NCBI RefSeq assembly: GCF_025574465.1
Contig: NZ_JAOBPP010000021.1
Span: 496,001 to 560,000, forward strand
DNA: 64,000 bases
DNA from: Kordiimonas aestuarii
Lineage (GTDB): Bacteria; Pseudomonadota; Alphaproteobacteria; Sphingomonadales; Kordiimonadaceae
Reading direction: 5' to 3'
The translations under genes were made by a program, and so were the position numbers. Of the stretch, positions 37,068 through 44,752 are shown in pieces; within the stretch, counting starts at the first letter, position 1; each line of letters opens with the position of its first letter. A model generated the notes under the pieces. That model worked only from the letters and a program-made list of their open reading frames with translations, ran no database searches and was not told the DNA's origin.

Positions 37068-37093
37068 CCGGGCCCACATGTTGATGGGCCCGG
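37068..37093 (+). promoter_or_regulatory. GC-rich hairpin between hpf and ptsN
   Basis: CCGGGCCCA (37068-37076) and TGGGCCCGG (37085-37093) are a perfect 9-bp stem with an 8-base loop. No T tract follows, and it ends 14 bases before the ptsN ATG, so it may attenuate or protect the transcript rather than end it. Confidence 0.4.
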
Positions 37094-37107
37094 GTAAGAG
37101 AGAGATC

Positions 37108-37569
37108 ATGGAGATCGAAGATTTGTTGGCGGCCGAGCATGTTCTCGCCGACTTTAGAGCATCGAGTAAAAAACAGACGATTCAGGCACTGTCGCGCAAG
37201 CTGGCAGACACCACCGGCCTCGACCCTCGCACTGTTTTTGACAAGCTTCTGGAACGGGAACGCCTTGGCAGCACTGGTGTTGGCAAGGGTGTTGCCATAC
37301 CGCACGCGCGTGTTGAAGGGGTTGACCGCATCGTCGGCCTGTTCGCGCGGCTGGCAAACCCCATTGACTTTGACAGCGTAGACGACCAGCCGGTGGACAT
37401 TGTGTTCATGCTGCTGGCGCCAGTGGACGCAGGCGCGGACCACCTGAAGGCGCTCGCGCGTATTTCAAGGCTGCTCCGGGACGAAAACATGCTGGCCAAG
37501 CTGCGCGCAACCGGTGATTCCGGCGCTCTTTACGCGATGCTGGCACAGCCTGCGAGCAATGCAGCCTAG
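37108..37569 (+). CDS. ptsN: PTS IIA-like nitrogen regulatory protein (EIIA-Ntr)
   Basis: 153 residues from the ATG at 37108. The phosphorylated His is H66 in GVAIPHARV, with the flanking LLERERLGSTGVGKG and the C-terminal AGADHLKALARISRLLRD that define the EIIA-Ntr type. It is the end acceptor of the PtsP-PtsO-PtsN phosphorelay that links nitrogen and potassium status to metabolism. It follows rpoN and hpf, the classic order. Confidence 0.96.
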   Translation: MEIEDLLAAEHVLADFRASSKKQTIQALSRKLADTTGLDPRTVFDKLLERERLGSTGVGKGVAIPHARVEGVDRIVGLFARLANPIDFDSVDDQPVDIVFMLLAPVDAGADHLKALARISRLLRDENMLAKLRATGDSGALYAMLAQPASNAA

Positions 37570-37579
37570 CTACCGCAGC

Positions 37580-38320
37580 TTAAAATTCGACTTTACGAAA
37601 ATATAATCCATCTGGCGGGGCGTTGAGCCCCAACCGGCTGCGGTCCTGCGCGTCCAGCGCAGCTTTCACATCCTCTGGCGACCAGTTGCCCTCCCCCACC
37701 AGCTTGAGAGTGCCGGTGATCGAACGGATCTGATGATGCAGGAAAGACCGCGCGCCTGCATGGATATGCACTTCCTCGCCCACCCGCTCCACGGTCAGGT
37801 AGTCCATGGTCTTAACCGGGCTTTTGGCCTGGCAGCGCGCATGTCGAAATGTGGTAAAGTCGTGCTGACCAACTAAATACTGCGCCGCCTCATGCATCGC
37901 TGCATGGTCAAGCGGTGCCTTCACATGCCATATCAGCCCTTTTCCAAAGGATGGTGGCGCGCGCCGGTTCAGTATTTTATAAATATAGTGCCGCTTAAGC
38001 GCTGAGAAACGCGCGCTGAATTCAGCGTCCACCGCTTCGGCAGCCAGGATCGATATCGGCTCAGGCTTGAGGTGATAGTTCAGCGCGCCCTGCAGCGCAT
38101 CAGGTGTCATGGGGCGGTCAAGGTCGAGGTGAGCAACCTGCCCCAGGGCATGCACGCCGGCATCCGTACGGCCGGACCCGATAACGCGAATATCCTCATT
38201 GGGCGCAAAGGCCGCGCAGGCATCCTCGATCGCGGCCTGAACGGATGGACCATTGTCCTGCCGCTGCCAGCCGACATAGGGCCTGCCGTCATATTCGATG
38301 GTGAGTTTAAAGCGCTGCAT
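37580..38320 (-). CDS. truA: tRNA pseudouridine(38-40) synthase TruA
   Basis: 246 residues. Modifies U38-U40 in the tRNA anticodon stem. The catalytic Asp is D53 in [14 protein letters not shown], and the N-terminal [16 protein letters not shown] and the [16 protein letters not shown] segments are conserved. Its ATG overlaps the fmt stop by one base (TAATG), so translation is coupled. It is the last gene of the minus-strand run PilZ-DUF1491-def-fmt-truA and converges with ptsN. Confidence 0.97.
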   Translation of the reverse strand: MQRFKLTIEYDGRPYVGWQRQDNGPSVQAAIEDACAAFAPNEDIRVIGSGRTDAGVHALGQVAHLDLDRPMTPDALQGALNYHLKPEPISILAAEAVDAEFSARFSALKRHYIYKILNRRAPPSFGKGLIWHVKAPLDHAAMHEAAQYLVGQHDFTTFRHARCQAKSPVKTMDYLTVERVGEEVHIHAGARSFLHHQIRSITGTLKLVGEGNWSPEDVKAALDAQDRSRLGLNAPPDGLYFRKVEF

Positions 38321-39246
38321 TAATCGTCCAAGCCAACTTTTGTTCCTTTTGGCAAGGTGAAGCCACGCAACAGGTCAGCGCGGTCCATCGGGGCCTTGCC
38401 TGCGCGTTGCGCCCGCTCAACCCGGTAAGCGCCACGCCCGCAAGCGATCAGCATCTCGTCATCAAGAGCCTGCCCGGCGGCGGCGCCCCCTGCTTCTTCC
38501 ATGATACCGGCAAGAACCTTGATGCGCTCCCCCGCCATCTCGGACCAGGCGCCGGGAAACGGGAACAGTCCGCGCACGTGCTGGTCCACCTCCACGGCGG
38601 AACGGCTCCAGTCTATGCGAGCCTCTGCCTTCTCGATCTTCTTGGCGTAGGTCACGCCCTCTTCCCCTTGACGTTCCGCCACCAGTGTCCCGGACACAAG
38701 CCCTTCCACGGCCTCATTGATCAGGCTGGCTCCCATGTCAGACAGCCGGTCATGCAGGCTGAGCGTGGTGTCATCAGGCGCTATGTCGGTTTCCGCCCGA
38801 ATAAGCACCGGCCCGGTATCAAGGCCCGCTTCCATTTGCATGATGCACACACCGGTCTTTGTGTCGCCCGCCATCACCGCACGGTGGATCGGCGCAGCCC
38901 CGCGCCAGCGCGGCAGCAGGCTTGCGTGCACATTCACACAGCCATGTTTTGGTGTATCCAGCACAGCCTGCGGCAGGATCTGGCCATAGGCCACCACCAC
39001 AGCAATATCCGGCTGCAGGACGCTAAACTCCGCCTGCGCGACTTCATTACGCATGGACTTTGGGGTAAATACCGGCAGGCTGGCGCTTTCGGCAAAAGCC
39101 TGCACAGGAGACGGCCTCAGCTTCTTGCCGCGGCCCGCAGGTGCGGGCGGCTGGCTATAGACGCCCACGATCTCGTGACCGCCCGCCAGCAGTGCCTTCA
39201 AGGTTGGCACGGCAAAATCAGGTGTGCCCATAAAAGCGACCCGCAT
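38320..39246 (-). CDS. fmt: Methionyl-tRNA formyltransferase
   Basis: 308 residues from the ATG at 39246 (RBS GGAGAAGG). Formylates initiator Met-tRNA with 10-formyl-THF. The N-terminal [19 protein letters not shown], the catalytic [21 protein letters not shown] (with Asn/His/Asp residues of the transferase site) and the C-terminal OB-like domain ([10 protein letters not shown]) are all present. Located with def, the enzyme that removes the formyl group, 24 bases downstream of it. Confidence 0.97.
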   Translation of the reverse strand: MRVAFMGTPDFAVPTLKALLAGGHEIVGVYSQPPAPAGRGKKLRPSPVQAFAESASLPVFTPKSMRNEVAQAEFSVLQPDIAVVVAYGQILPQAVLDTPKHGCVNVHASLLPRWRGAAPIHRAVMAGDTKTGVCIMQMEAGLDTGPVLIRAETDIAPDDTTLSLHDRLSDMGASLINEAVEGLVSGTLVAERQGEEGVTYAKKIEKAEARIDWSRSAVEVDQHVRGLFPFPGAWSEMAGERIKVLAGIMEEAGGAAAGQALDDEMLIACGRGAYRVERAQRAGKAPMDRADLLRGFTLPKGTKVGLDD

Positions 39247-39270
39247 GGTGCCTTCTCCCGACATGAAAGG

Positions 39271-39792
39271 TTAGAGGATCATGGCGTCTTTGGTCGCCTT
39301 GCGAACCTTCTTGATGATCATATTGCGCTTGAGCTTGGAGAGATAGTCGATAAAAACCACGCCGTTCAGGTGGTCGATCTCATGCTGCACGCACGTCGCC
39401 TGAAGGCCCTCCATCAGCTCTTCGTGCTGCTGGCCGTGATAGTCAAAATATTTGACCTTTACGGTCGCCGGGCGCTCGACCTCGGCATAATGCTCCGGCA
39501 CCGACAGACAGCCTTCATTATAGACGCTGAATTCCTCTGATTCCCAGGTGATCTCAGGGTTTACGAGGAACACAGGCTTGCGGCCGGTCTCTTCATCCCC
39601 TTCGGTATCAAGCACAATCACCCGCTTTGGCACGGCAACCTGGATGGCGGCGAGACCAATACCCGGCGCGTCATACATGGTCTCCAGCATGTTATCCATC
39701 AACCGGCGCAGGTCATCGTCCACCTGACCCACAGGGTCAGAGAGGGTTTTGAGCATCGGATCTGGGACATTGATAATCGGGAGCTTGGCCAT
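39271..39792 (-). CDS. def: Peptide deformylase
   Basis: 173 residues. Removes the N-formyl group from nascent proteins. The three metal/active-site motifs are GIGLAAIQV, EGCLSVPE and QHEIDHLNG (Cys and two His bind Fe2+ or Zn2+, Glu is the catalytic base). It is upstream of fmt in the same operon. Confidence 0.97.
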   Translation of the reverse strand: MAKLPIINVPDPMLKTLSDPVGQVDDDLRRLMDNMLETMYDAPGIGLAAIQVAVPKRVIVLDTEGDEETGRKPVFLVNPEITWESEEFSVYNEGCLSVPEHYAEVERPATVKVKYFDYHGQQHEELMEGLQATCVQHEIDHLNGVVFIDYLSKLKRNMIIKKVRKATKDAMIL

Positions 39793-39870
39793 AATAACTT
39801 TCCAACGGCGTTGTCGTTCTTTCCGCTTTACCTATGGACGGCGCTGCCCGACGTCAAGCTGAAAGCGCCA

Positions 39871-40215
39871 TTAAAGCTCGGAAACCGGCGCATCACAAAC
39901 ATAGTTACCGGCCATGTCCTCAATCTCGAGGACCCAGAGATCGCTGTCAAATTGTCGTTTTTTCCGCACTCGGCTATCGGCGTCGGCCTCGTCCTCTCCC
40001 GTCTCGGGGCCCAGGCGTCGCCACAGGCGGTTGCCATCAAAATCGCGGGAGAGTTCATAAAGATGCACACCGTCCTTGAAGCGGTTCACCTTCAGCAGAA
40101 TACCGCCCCGTTCCGCGTCGCCCTTGGCGACAATGAACGCCGGGCAGCCCTCGATATGGCAGGTCCGCACATGGGCATCGACCCAAAGTTTGCTGGTCAG
40201 TCTGTGATGTTGCAT
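39871..40215 (-). CDS. DUF1491 family protein
   Basis: 114 residues. It reads as DUF1491, a small alphaproteobacterial family: LTSKLWVDAHVRTCHIEGCPAFIVAKGDAERGGILLKVNRF at the N-terminus and a QFDSDLWVLEIEDMAGN C-terminus. No function is established. The ribosome site is weak, so the start is approximate. It sits between a PilZ gene and def, all on the minus strand, and this neighbourhood with def-fmt-truA hints at a role around translation, which is inference only. Confidence 0.75.
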   Translation of the reverse strand: MQHHRLTSKLWVDAHVRTCHIEGCPAFIVAKGDAERGGILLKVNRFKDGVHLYELSRDFDGNRLWRRLGPETGEDEADADSRVRKKRQFDSDLWVLEIEDMAGNYVCDAPVSEL

Positions 40216-40263
40216 GCGCTGATATGGCGTGAAGACGGCATATTCGTCAAGTATTACCGCGGG

Positions 40264-40599
40264 TTAGTCATCGTCATCAAGACCCAGGATGTGCAGGCGG
40301 TCGGCAAACATCTTGCGGATCACTTCCTCCGCCACGCTAAAGCGGATACCAAGCGACTCGCCTTGCGCCCAGGCGACAAGCGCCGGAATATCACCGCGGT
40401 CGGCAACGGTCAGTATAATCTCGCTGCCTTCCTTGAGCGGCAGGTCAACGCGCACGCGCGCGCCCCCCAGCGACAGGTTCCATATCTGGCAGGAAACCGT
40501 GTGTTTACCGACAGTTAGCTTGGCAGGCCACAAAACGGAACGCCTGCGGTGCCTGCGGTTATCACTGCCCTGCAGTGGTTCAAGTTTTTCCTGCGCCAT
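40264..40599 (-). CDS. PilZ domain protein
   Basis: 111 residues from the ATG at 40599 (RBS GAGAGGG); the frame open to 40674 has no site. The c-di-GMP binding signature is partly visible: RRHRRRSVLWPAKL (RxxxR type) and NLSLGGARVRV (the [DN]xSxxG motif). It is a single-domain PilZ protein, so it would act by binding a partner. Its C-terminus runs FADRLHILGLDDDD. The first gene of the PilZ-DUF1491-def run, 48 bases upstream of DUF1491. Confidence 0.85.
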   Translation of the reverse strand: MAQEKLEPLQGSDNRRHRRRSVLWPAKLTVGKHTVSCQIWNLSLGGARVRVDLPLKEGSEIILTVADRGDIPALVAWAQGESLGIRFSVAEEVIRKMFADRLHILGLDDDD

Positions 40600-40725
40600 G
40601 GTCGGCCCTCTCAAGGTTGAGCTGGCAGTTTGCCTGAGATCTGTGGCCCAGTCTAGCGCAAGGGCGTAAAGCAATCGTCACCAAATACGGTCAATTTTCA
40701 TTAAACTGAAGCCATGACCGGGGCA

Positions 40726-40808
40726 AATCTGTGTCGCAAAATGCGGCAATCTGTGCGAAAACTGTACGGGATGTGTGTGGGGTTTGTGCGAGATGTGTGC
40801 CGCACACA
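40726..40808 (+). promoter_or_regulatory. Repeated TGTGCGA-type motifs and a palindrome upstream of the LuxO-like gene
   Basis: Three related copies lie in 70 bases: AATCTGTGTCGCAAAA (40726-40741), AATCTGTGCGAAAA (40748-40761) and TTTGTGCGAGA (40783-40793). A 15-base palindrome TGTGTGCCGCACACA (40794-40808) follows directly. The block ends 31 bases before the ATG at 40840. It looks like a cluster of binding sites for a regulator of the response-regulator gene. Confidence 0.5.
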
Positions 40809-40839
40809 GCGACATATTTCGCTATCCGAAGGGGGTCAG

Positions 40840-42270
40840 ATGGCAAACAGAGCAAGCATCCTGATTGTGGAAGACAGCCCGACACTCGCGCTGACCTACC
40901 GGGAATATCTGCGTCCGCTCGGGCTACCGGTGGAGATTGCCGAGACAGGCACCGACGCCCTGCGTCATATCGAGGCGGAGCTGCCCACCGTTATCCTGCT
41001 GGACCTGATGCTGCCCGATATGGACGGGCTTGATATCCTGAAAGGCCTGCATGCGGAGAAAAAAGACGTCCGGGTGATTGTGATCACCGCGCACGGCTCG
41101 GTGAAAACGGCCGTTGAAGCCATGCGCGTCGGCGCAACCGACTTCCTTCTCAAGCCCTTTGCCGCCGAACGGCTGGTAACCACGGTTAAAAACGCACTGG
41201 AGATCCACCGACTGTCAGGCCTTGTGGAACGGTTCGCGGGCGGACGGGCGAAGAAGTTTGATCGTTTCATCGGCTCAAGCCCCGCCATGCAGGCGGTTTA
41301 CCGTATGATCGAGGATTGCGCCGCGTCAAAAGCCTCCGTTTTCATTATGGGGCCGTCGGGTACCGGCAAGGAACTGTGCGCAGAATCCGTCCACAACCAG
41401 AGCCCGCGCAAGGAAAAGCGCTTTGTGGCGCTGAACTGCGCGGCCATCCCGGCAAACCTGATCGAGAGCGAGGTTTTCGGCCACAAGAAAGGCGCCTTCA
41501 CCGGCGCCGCCGCCGACCGTGACGGCGCAGCGGTAACAGCGGACGGCGGCACGCTGTTCCTTGACGAAATTTGCGAAATGCCGCTTGACCTGCAGGCCAA
41601 GCTATTGCGCTTTATCCAGACCGGGCAGGTGGTGCCGGTTGGCAGCAATACACCGCGCAATGTGAATGTACGCTTTGTCTGCGCCACCAACAGGAATCCG
41701 TGGGAAGAGGTGGAGGCCGGACGTTTCCGCGAGGATCTTTATTACCGGCTGCATGTGGTGCCCATCCACCTGCCCCCGCTGGCGGAACGCGGTGACGACA
41801 TGCTGCTGATCGCCCACCACCTGCTGGCGCAATATGCGGCGGAAGAAAGCAAAACTTTTGACCGGATCGAGCAGGCCGCGGAACAACGCCTGAAGGCGCA
41901 TAGCTGGCCCGGTAACGTGCGCGAACTGGGCAATGTCATCCATTCCGCCGTTGTACTGAACGAAGGGCCCGTGCTGACCGCCCCGATGCTGGAACGTCTG
42001 ATGGGCCCGGCCCGCCGCCTGCGGGAGCAGGCCGGCGCAAACGGCATTCCGGCGGCTCAGACGGTTGCTGCCACCACAGATGGCACCATCAGCACTGACA
42101 CGCCGCACCTGCCGACCAGCGCGGAAGAGATCGAGCCACTGGCAACCACCGAACGGCGAATTATCGAACACGCCATCAGCCTGATGGGCGGCAAGGTCAG
42201 GAAAGCAGCCAAAAAGCTGGAGGTGAACCCCTCCACACTCTACCGCAAACTAAAAGAATGGGAGGCCTGA
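40840..42270 (+). CDS. LuxO-like sigma-54-dependent response regulator
   Basis: 476 residues from the ATG at 40840 (GAAGGGGGTCAG upstream). Receiver domain 1-125 with phospho-acceptor D55 in LLDLMLPDMDG and a conserved TAHGS/LLKPF pair; AAA+ domain about 150-400 with Walker A GPSGTGKE, the sigma-54 contact loop GAFTGA and Walker B GGTLFLDEI; a FIS-type HTH at the C-terminus (KAAKKLEVNPSTLYRKLKEW). The AAA+ and receiver sequences match the LuxO type closely, with signatures such as DLQAKLLRFIQTG and VRFVCATNRNPWEEVEAGRF. LuxO activates sRNA genes with sigma-54, but here no sRNA or histidine phosphotransferase is in the window, so the target is open. The sigma factor itself is encoded 6 kb upstream. 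Confidence 0.92.
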   Translation: MANRASILIVEDSPTLALTYREYLRPLGLPVEIAETGTDALRHIEAELPTVILLDLMLPDMDGLDILKGLHAEKKDVRVIVITAHGSVKTAVEAMRVGATDFLLKPFAAERLVTTVKNALEIHRLSGLVERFAGGRAKKFDRFIGSSPAMQAVYRMIEDCAASKASVFIMGPSGTGKELCAESVHNQSPRKEKRFVALNCAAIPANLIESEVFGHKKGAFTGAAADRDGAAVTADGGTLFLDEICEMPLDLQAKLLRFIQTGQVVPVGSNTPRNVNVRFVCATNRNPWEEVEAGRFREDLYYRLHVVPIHLPPLAERGDDMLLIAHHLLAQYAAEESKTFDRIEQAAEQRLKAHSWPGNVRELGNVIHSAVVLNEGPVLTAPMLERLMGPARRLREQAGANGIPAAQTVAATTDGTISTDTPHLPTSAEEIEPLATTERRIIEHAISLMGGKVRKAAKKLEVNPSTLYRKLKEWEA

Positions 42271-42310
42271 GCCTCCCGATCCGGTAATTCAGTAGTTAGG
42301 CAGGCGCAGA

Positions 42311-44620
42311 CTAGTCTTTGTCCTCGTCATGCGCCAGTTCCTTGCGGGCGGTCTCCAGCGCGTGCGCGGTCGAAGCCGCAAGGCCTGCCATGTTCACAAG
42401 GTCAGACGCCGACGCGGTCATGCGCGCCACCTGGATCGAATGGCTCATGCCCAGAAGCATCGGCCCGATTACCCGGCCACCGCCCAGCTCCGCCAGCAGC
42501 TTGTAGCCGATATTGGCGCTATGGAGCGCAGGCATCACCAGCACGTTGGCAGGCCCAGACAGGTTCATGAACGGATACTGTTCCATCAGATCCCTGTTCA
42601 GGGCGACGTCAGCCTGCATTTCACCGTCAAATTCGAAATCAACATCGCGTTCGTTGAGGATATTGACCGCCTGCTGGATGTGTTTGGTTTTGTCCGACGG
42701 CGGGTTACCGAAGTTGGAGAATGACAGGAATGCGACGCGCGGATCGTGACCCAGGCGTTTGACAAAATAGGCCGCGCTTTGTGCGATATCGGCCAGATCT
42801 TCTGCGCCCGGGCGTTCGTTCACCGTTGTGTCGGCCATAAACACCGTGCGCGACTTTGTCACCACGATCGACATGCCAAAGGGGCGCATGCCCGGCAGCG
42901 GGTCGATCACGCGGCGGATGTTCTTGAGCGCGCGCCAGTAGTGGCGGGTCACACCGGTGACAACCGCATCGGCGTCGCCTGTTGCCACCATGCAGGCCGA
43001 AAAGACGTTCCGGTCCCGTTTGACAAGGCGCTGCACGTCGCGCAGCAGGAAGCCCCGGCGGTTCAGGCGCTCGTAGATATAATCCACATAGTCGTTGGTG
43101 CGCGGGGTGTTGGCCGCGTTCCAGATCTCAAATGCCTGGTCATCGACGCCCATTTCCCGAAGCTTCTCGCGGATCGGTGCTTCATAACCCACAAGGATCG
43201 GCATACCATAGCCAGCGTTCTTGAAGCCAATGGCCGCGCGCAGGACTTTTTCTTCCTCCGCTTCGGCAAACACGACGCGCTTGGGTGTACGCCGCTTGAG
43301 GTCTTCGAACATGGTCGAAAGCGTGTCTGCCGTCGGGTCAAGCCGCGCGGACAACTCTTTTTCATAGCCTTCCATATCGGCGATCGGTTTGCGCGCCACC
43401 CCGGTGTCCATCGCGGCCTGCGCCACCTTCACCGGAATGCGGCGGATCAGACGCGGGTCAAACGGTGCCGGGATGATATATTCCGGGCCATAGTGCGGTT
43501 GCTGGCCCCCATAGGCCGCAGCCACCTCGTCCGGCACGTCTTCGCGGGCCAGCTCGGCAATGGCTTGTGCCGCCGCGATTTTCATCTCTTCGTTGATGGT
43601 GCGGGCCCGCACATCAAGCGCGCCACGGAAAATGTAAGGGAAACCCAGCACATTATTGACCTGGTTCGGATAATCCGACCGGCCGGTGGCGATAATCGCG
43701 TCCGGGCGGGCTTCGCGTGCATCCTCGGGCGTGATCTCGGGGTCTGGGTTGGCCATGGCGAAAATGATCGGCTTTTCGCCCATGGACTTGACCATATCCT
43801 GCGTAATGGCACCCGCCGCCGCAAGGCCGATAACCACATCCGCCCCCACCATGGCTTCCTCAAGCGTGCGCGCATCGGTCTTGATCGCATGCGCGGATTT
43901 CCACTGGTTCATGCCCTCGGTGCGGCCCGCATAAATAACACCGGTGCGGTCGACCATGGTGACATTTTCATGCGGCAGGCCCATGGCCTTGATCAGTTCG
44001 ATACAGGCGATACATGCTGCGCCGGCACCGATGGCGACAACCTTGGTGTCCTTCAGCTCACGGCCCGTCAGGTCGAGCGCGTTGATAAAACCGGCGGCGG
44101 TGATAATGGCCGTGCCGTGCTGGTCATCATGGAAAACCGGGATATCCATGGCCTCGCGCAGGCGCTGTTCGATGATGAAGCATTCAGGGGCTGCGATGTC
44201 CTCAAGGTTGATACCACCAAACGAGGGGCCCAGAAGGCGTACACAGTTGACAAATTCGTCAATGTCTTCGCTGTCGACCTCAAGGTCGATGGAATCAACA
44301 TCTGCGAAACGCTTGAAAAGAACAGCCTTGCCTTCCATCACCGGCTTGGACGCCTGCGCCCCCAGGTTACCGAGCCCAAGGATTGCGGTCCCGTTCGAGA
44401 TAACAGCCACAAGGTTGCCCTTGGCGGTATAATCGTAAGCCGTATCCGGGTCCTTGGCGATTTCCTTCACCGGCACAGCAACACCCGGGCTGTAGGCCAG
44501 CGACAAATCACGCTGGGTTGCCATGGGTTTGGTGGGTGTGATCTCGATCTTTCCGGGGCGGCCGGAAGAATGGAACCTGAGGGCTTCCGCATCCGTAAAT
44601 TTGGAAGATTTGCTAGCCAT
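42311..44620 (-). CDS. maeB: NADP-dependent malic enzyme with C-terminal phosphotransacetylase-like domain
   Basis: 769 residues. Decarboxylates malate to pyruvate with NADP+. Malic domain to about 430 (YSPGVAVPVKEIA, FHDDQHGTAIITAAGFINAL, VAIGAGAACIACIELIKAMG); the remaining 340 residues are a phosphotransacetylase-like regulatory domain (RVVFAEAEEEKVLRAAIGF, FADTTVNERPGAEDLADIA type). This two-domain layout is usual for MaeB. It is divergent from mutS with 132 bases between starts, a common alphaproteobacterial neighbour pair. Confidence 0.97.
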   Translation of the reverse strand: MASKSSKFTDAEALRFHSSGRPGKIEITPTKPMATQRDLSLAYSPGVAVPVKEIAKDPDTAYDYTAKGNLVAVISNGTAILGLGNLGAQASKPVMEGKAVLFKRFADVDSIDLEVDSEDIDEFVNCVRLLGPSFGGINLEDIAAPECFIIEQRLREAMDIPVFHDDQHGTAIITAAGFINALDLTGRELKDTKVVAIGAGAACIACIELIKAMGLPHENVTMVDRTGVIYAGRTEGMNQWKSAHAIKTDARTLEEAMVGADVVIGLAAAGAITQDMVKSMGEKPIIFAMANPDPEITPEDAREARPDAIIATGRSDYPNQVNNVLGFPYIFRGALDVRARTINEEMKIAAAQAIAELAREDVPDEVAAAYGGQQPHYGPEYIIPAPFDPRLIRRIPVKVAQAAMDTGVARKPIADMEGYEKELSARLDPTADTLSTMFEDLKRRTPKRVVFAEAEEEKVLRAAIGFKNAGYGMPILVGYEAPIREKLREMGVDDQAFEIWNAANTPRTNDYVDYIYERLNRRGFLLRDVQRLVKRDRNVFSACMVATGDADAVVTGVTRHYWRALKNIRRVIDPLPGMRPFGMSIVVTKSRTVFMADTTVNERPGAEDLADIAQSAAYFVKRLGHDPRVAFLSFSNFGNPPSDKTKHIQQAVNILNERDVDFEFDGEMQADVALNRDLMEQYPFMNLSGPANVLVMPALHSANIGYKLLAELGGGRVIGPMLLGMSHSIQVARMTASASDLVNMAGLAASTAHALETARKELAHDEDKD

Positions 44621-44752
44621 GGGGATTCCTCTGTTCTTTAGGTGGCGACAGATAAAAGAATGCTCTAAAAGCGGGGTATGTTATGCGGCATACTATGGCA
44701 TAAAGCGGCTGACAATTGAAATCGGGCAGTAAACCGGGAGTTCTTAAAAAAA

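Noticed and set aside
40714..40839. 42-residue N-terminal extension of the LuxO-like regulator
   Set aside because: It runs through the repeated motifs, is not like a receiver start, and the ATG at 40840 has a strong ribosome site.
42260..42277. Hairpin GGGAGGC/GCCTCCC at the end of the LuxO-like gene as terminator
   Set aside because: The stem is 7 bp and overlaps the stop codon, but no T run follows on either side.
42746..44641. 631-codon open frame on the plus strand
   Set aside because: Antisense of maeB; composition is that of a shadow frame in GC-rich DNA.
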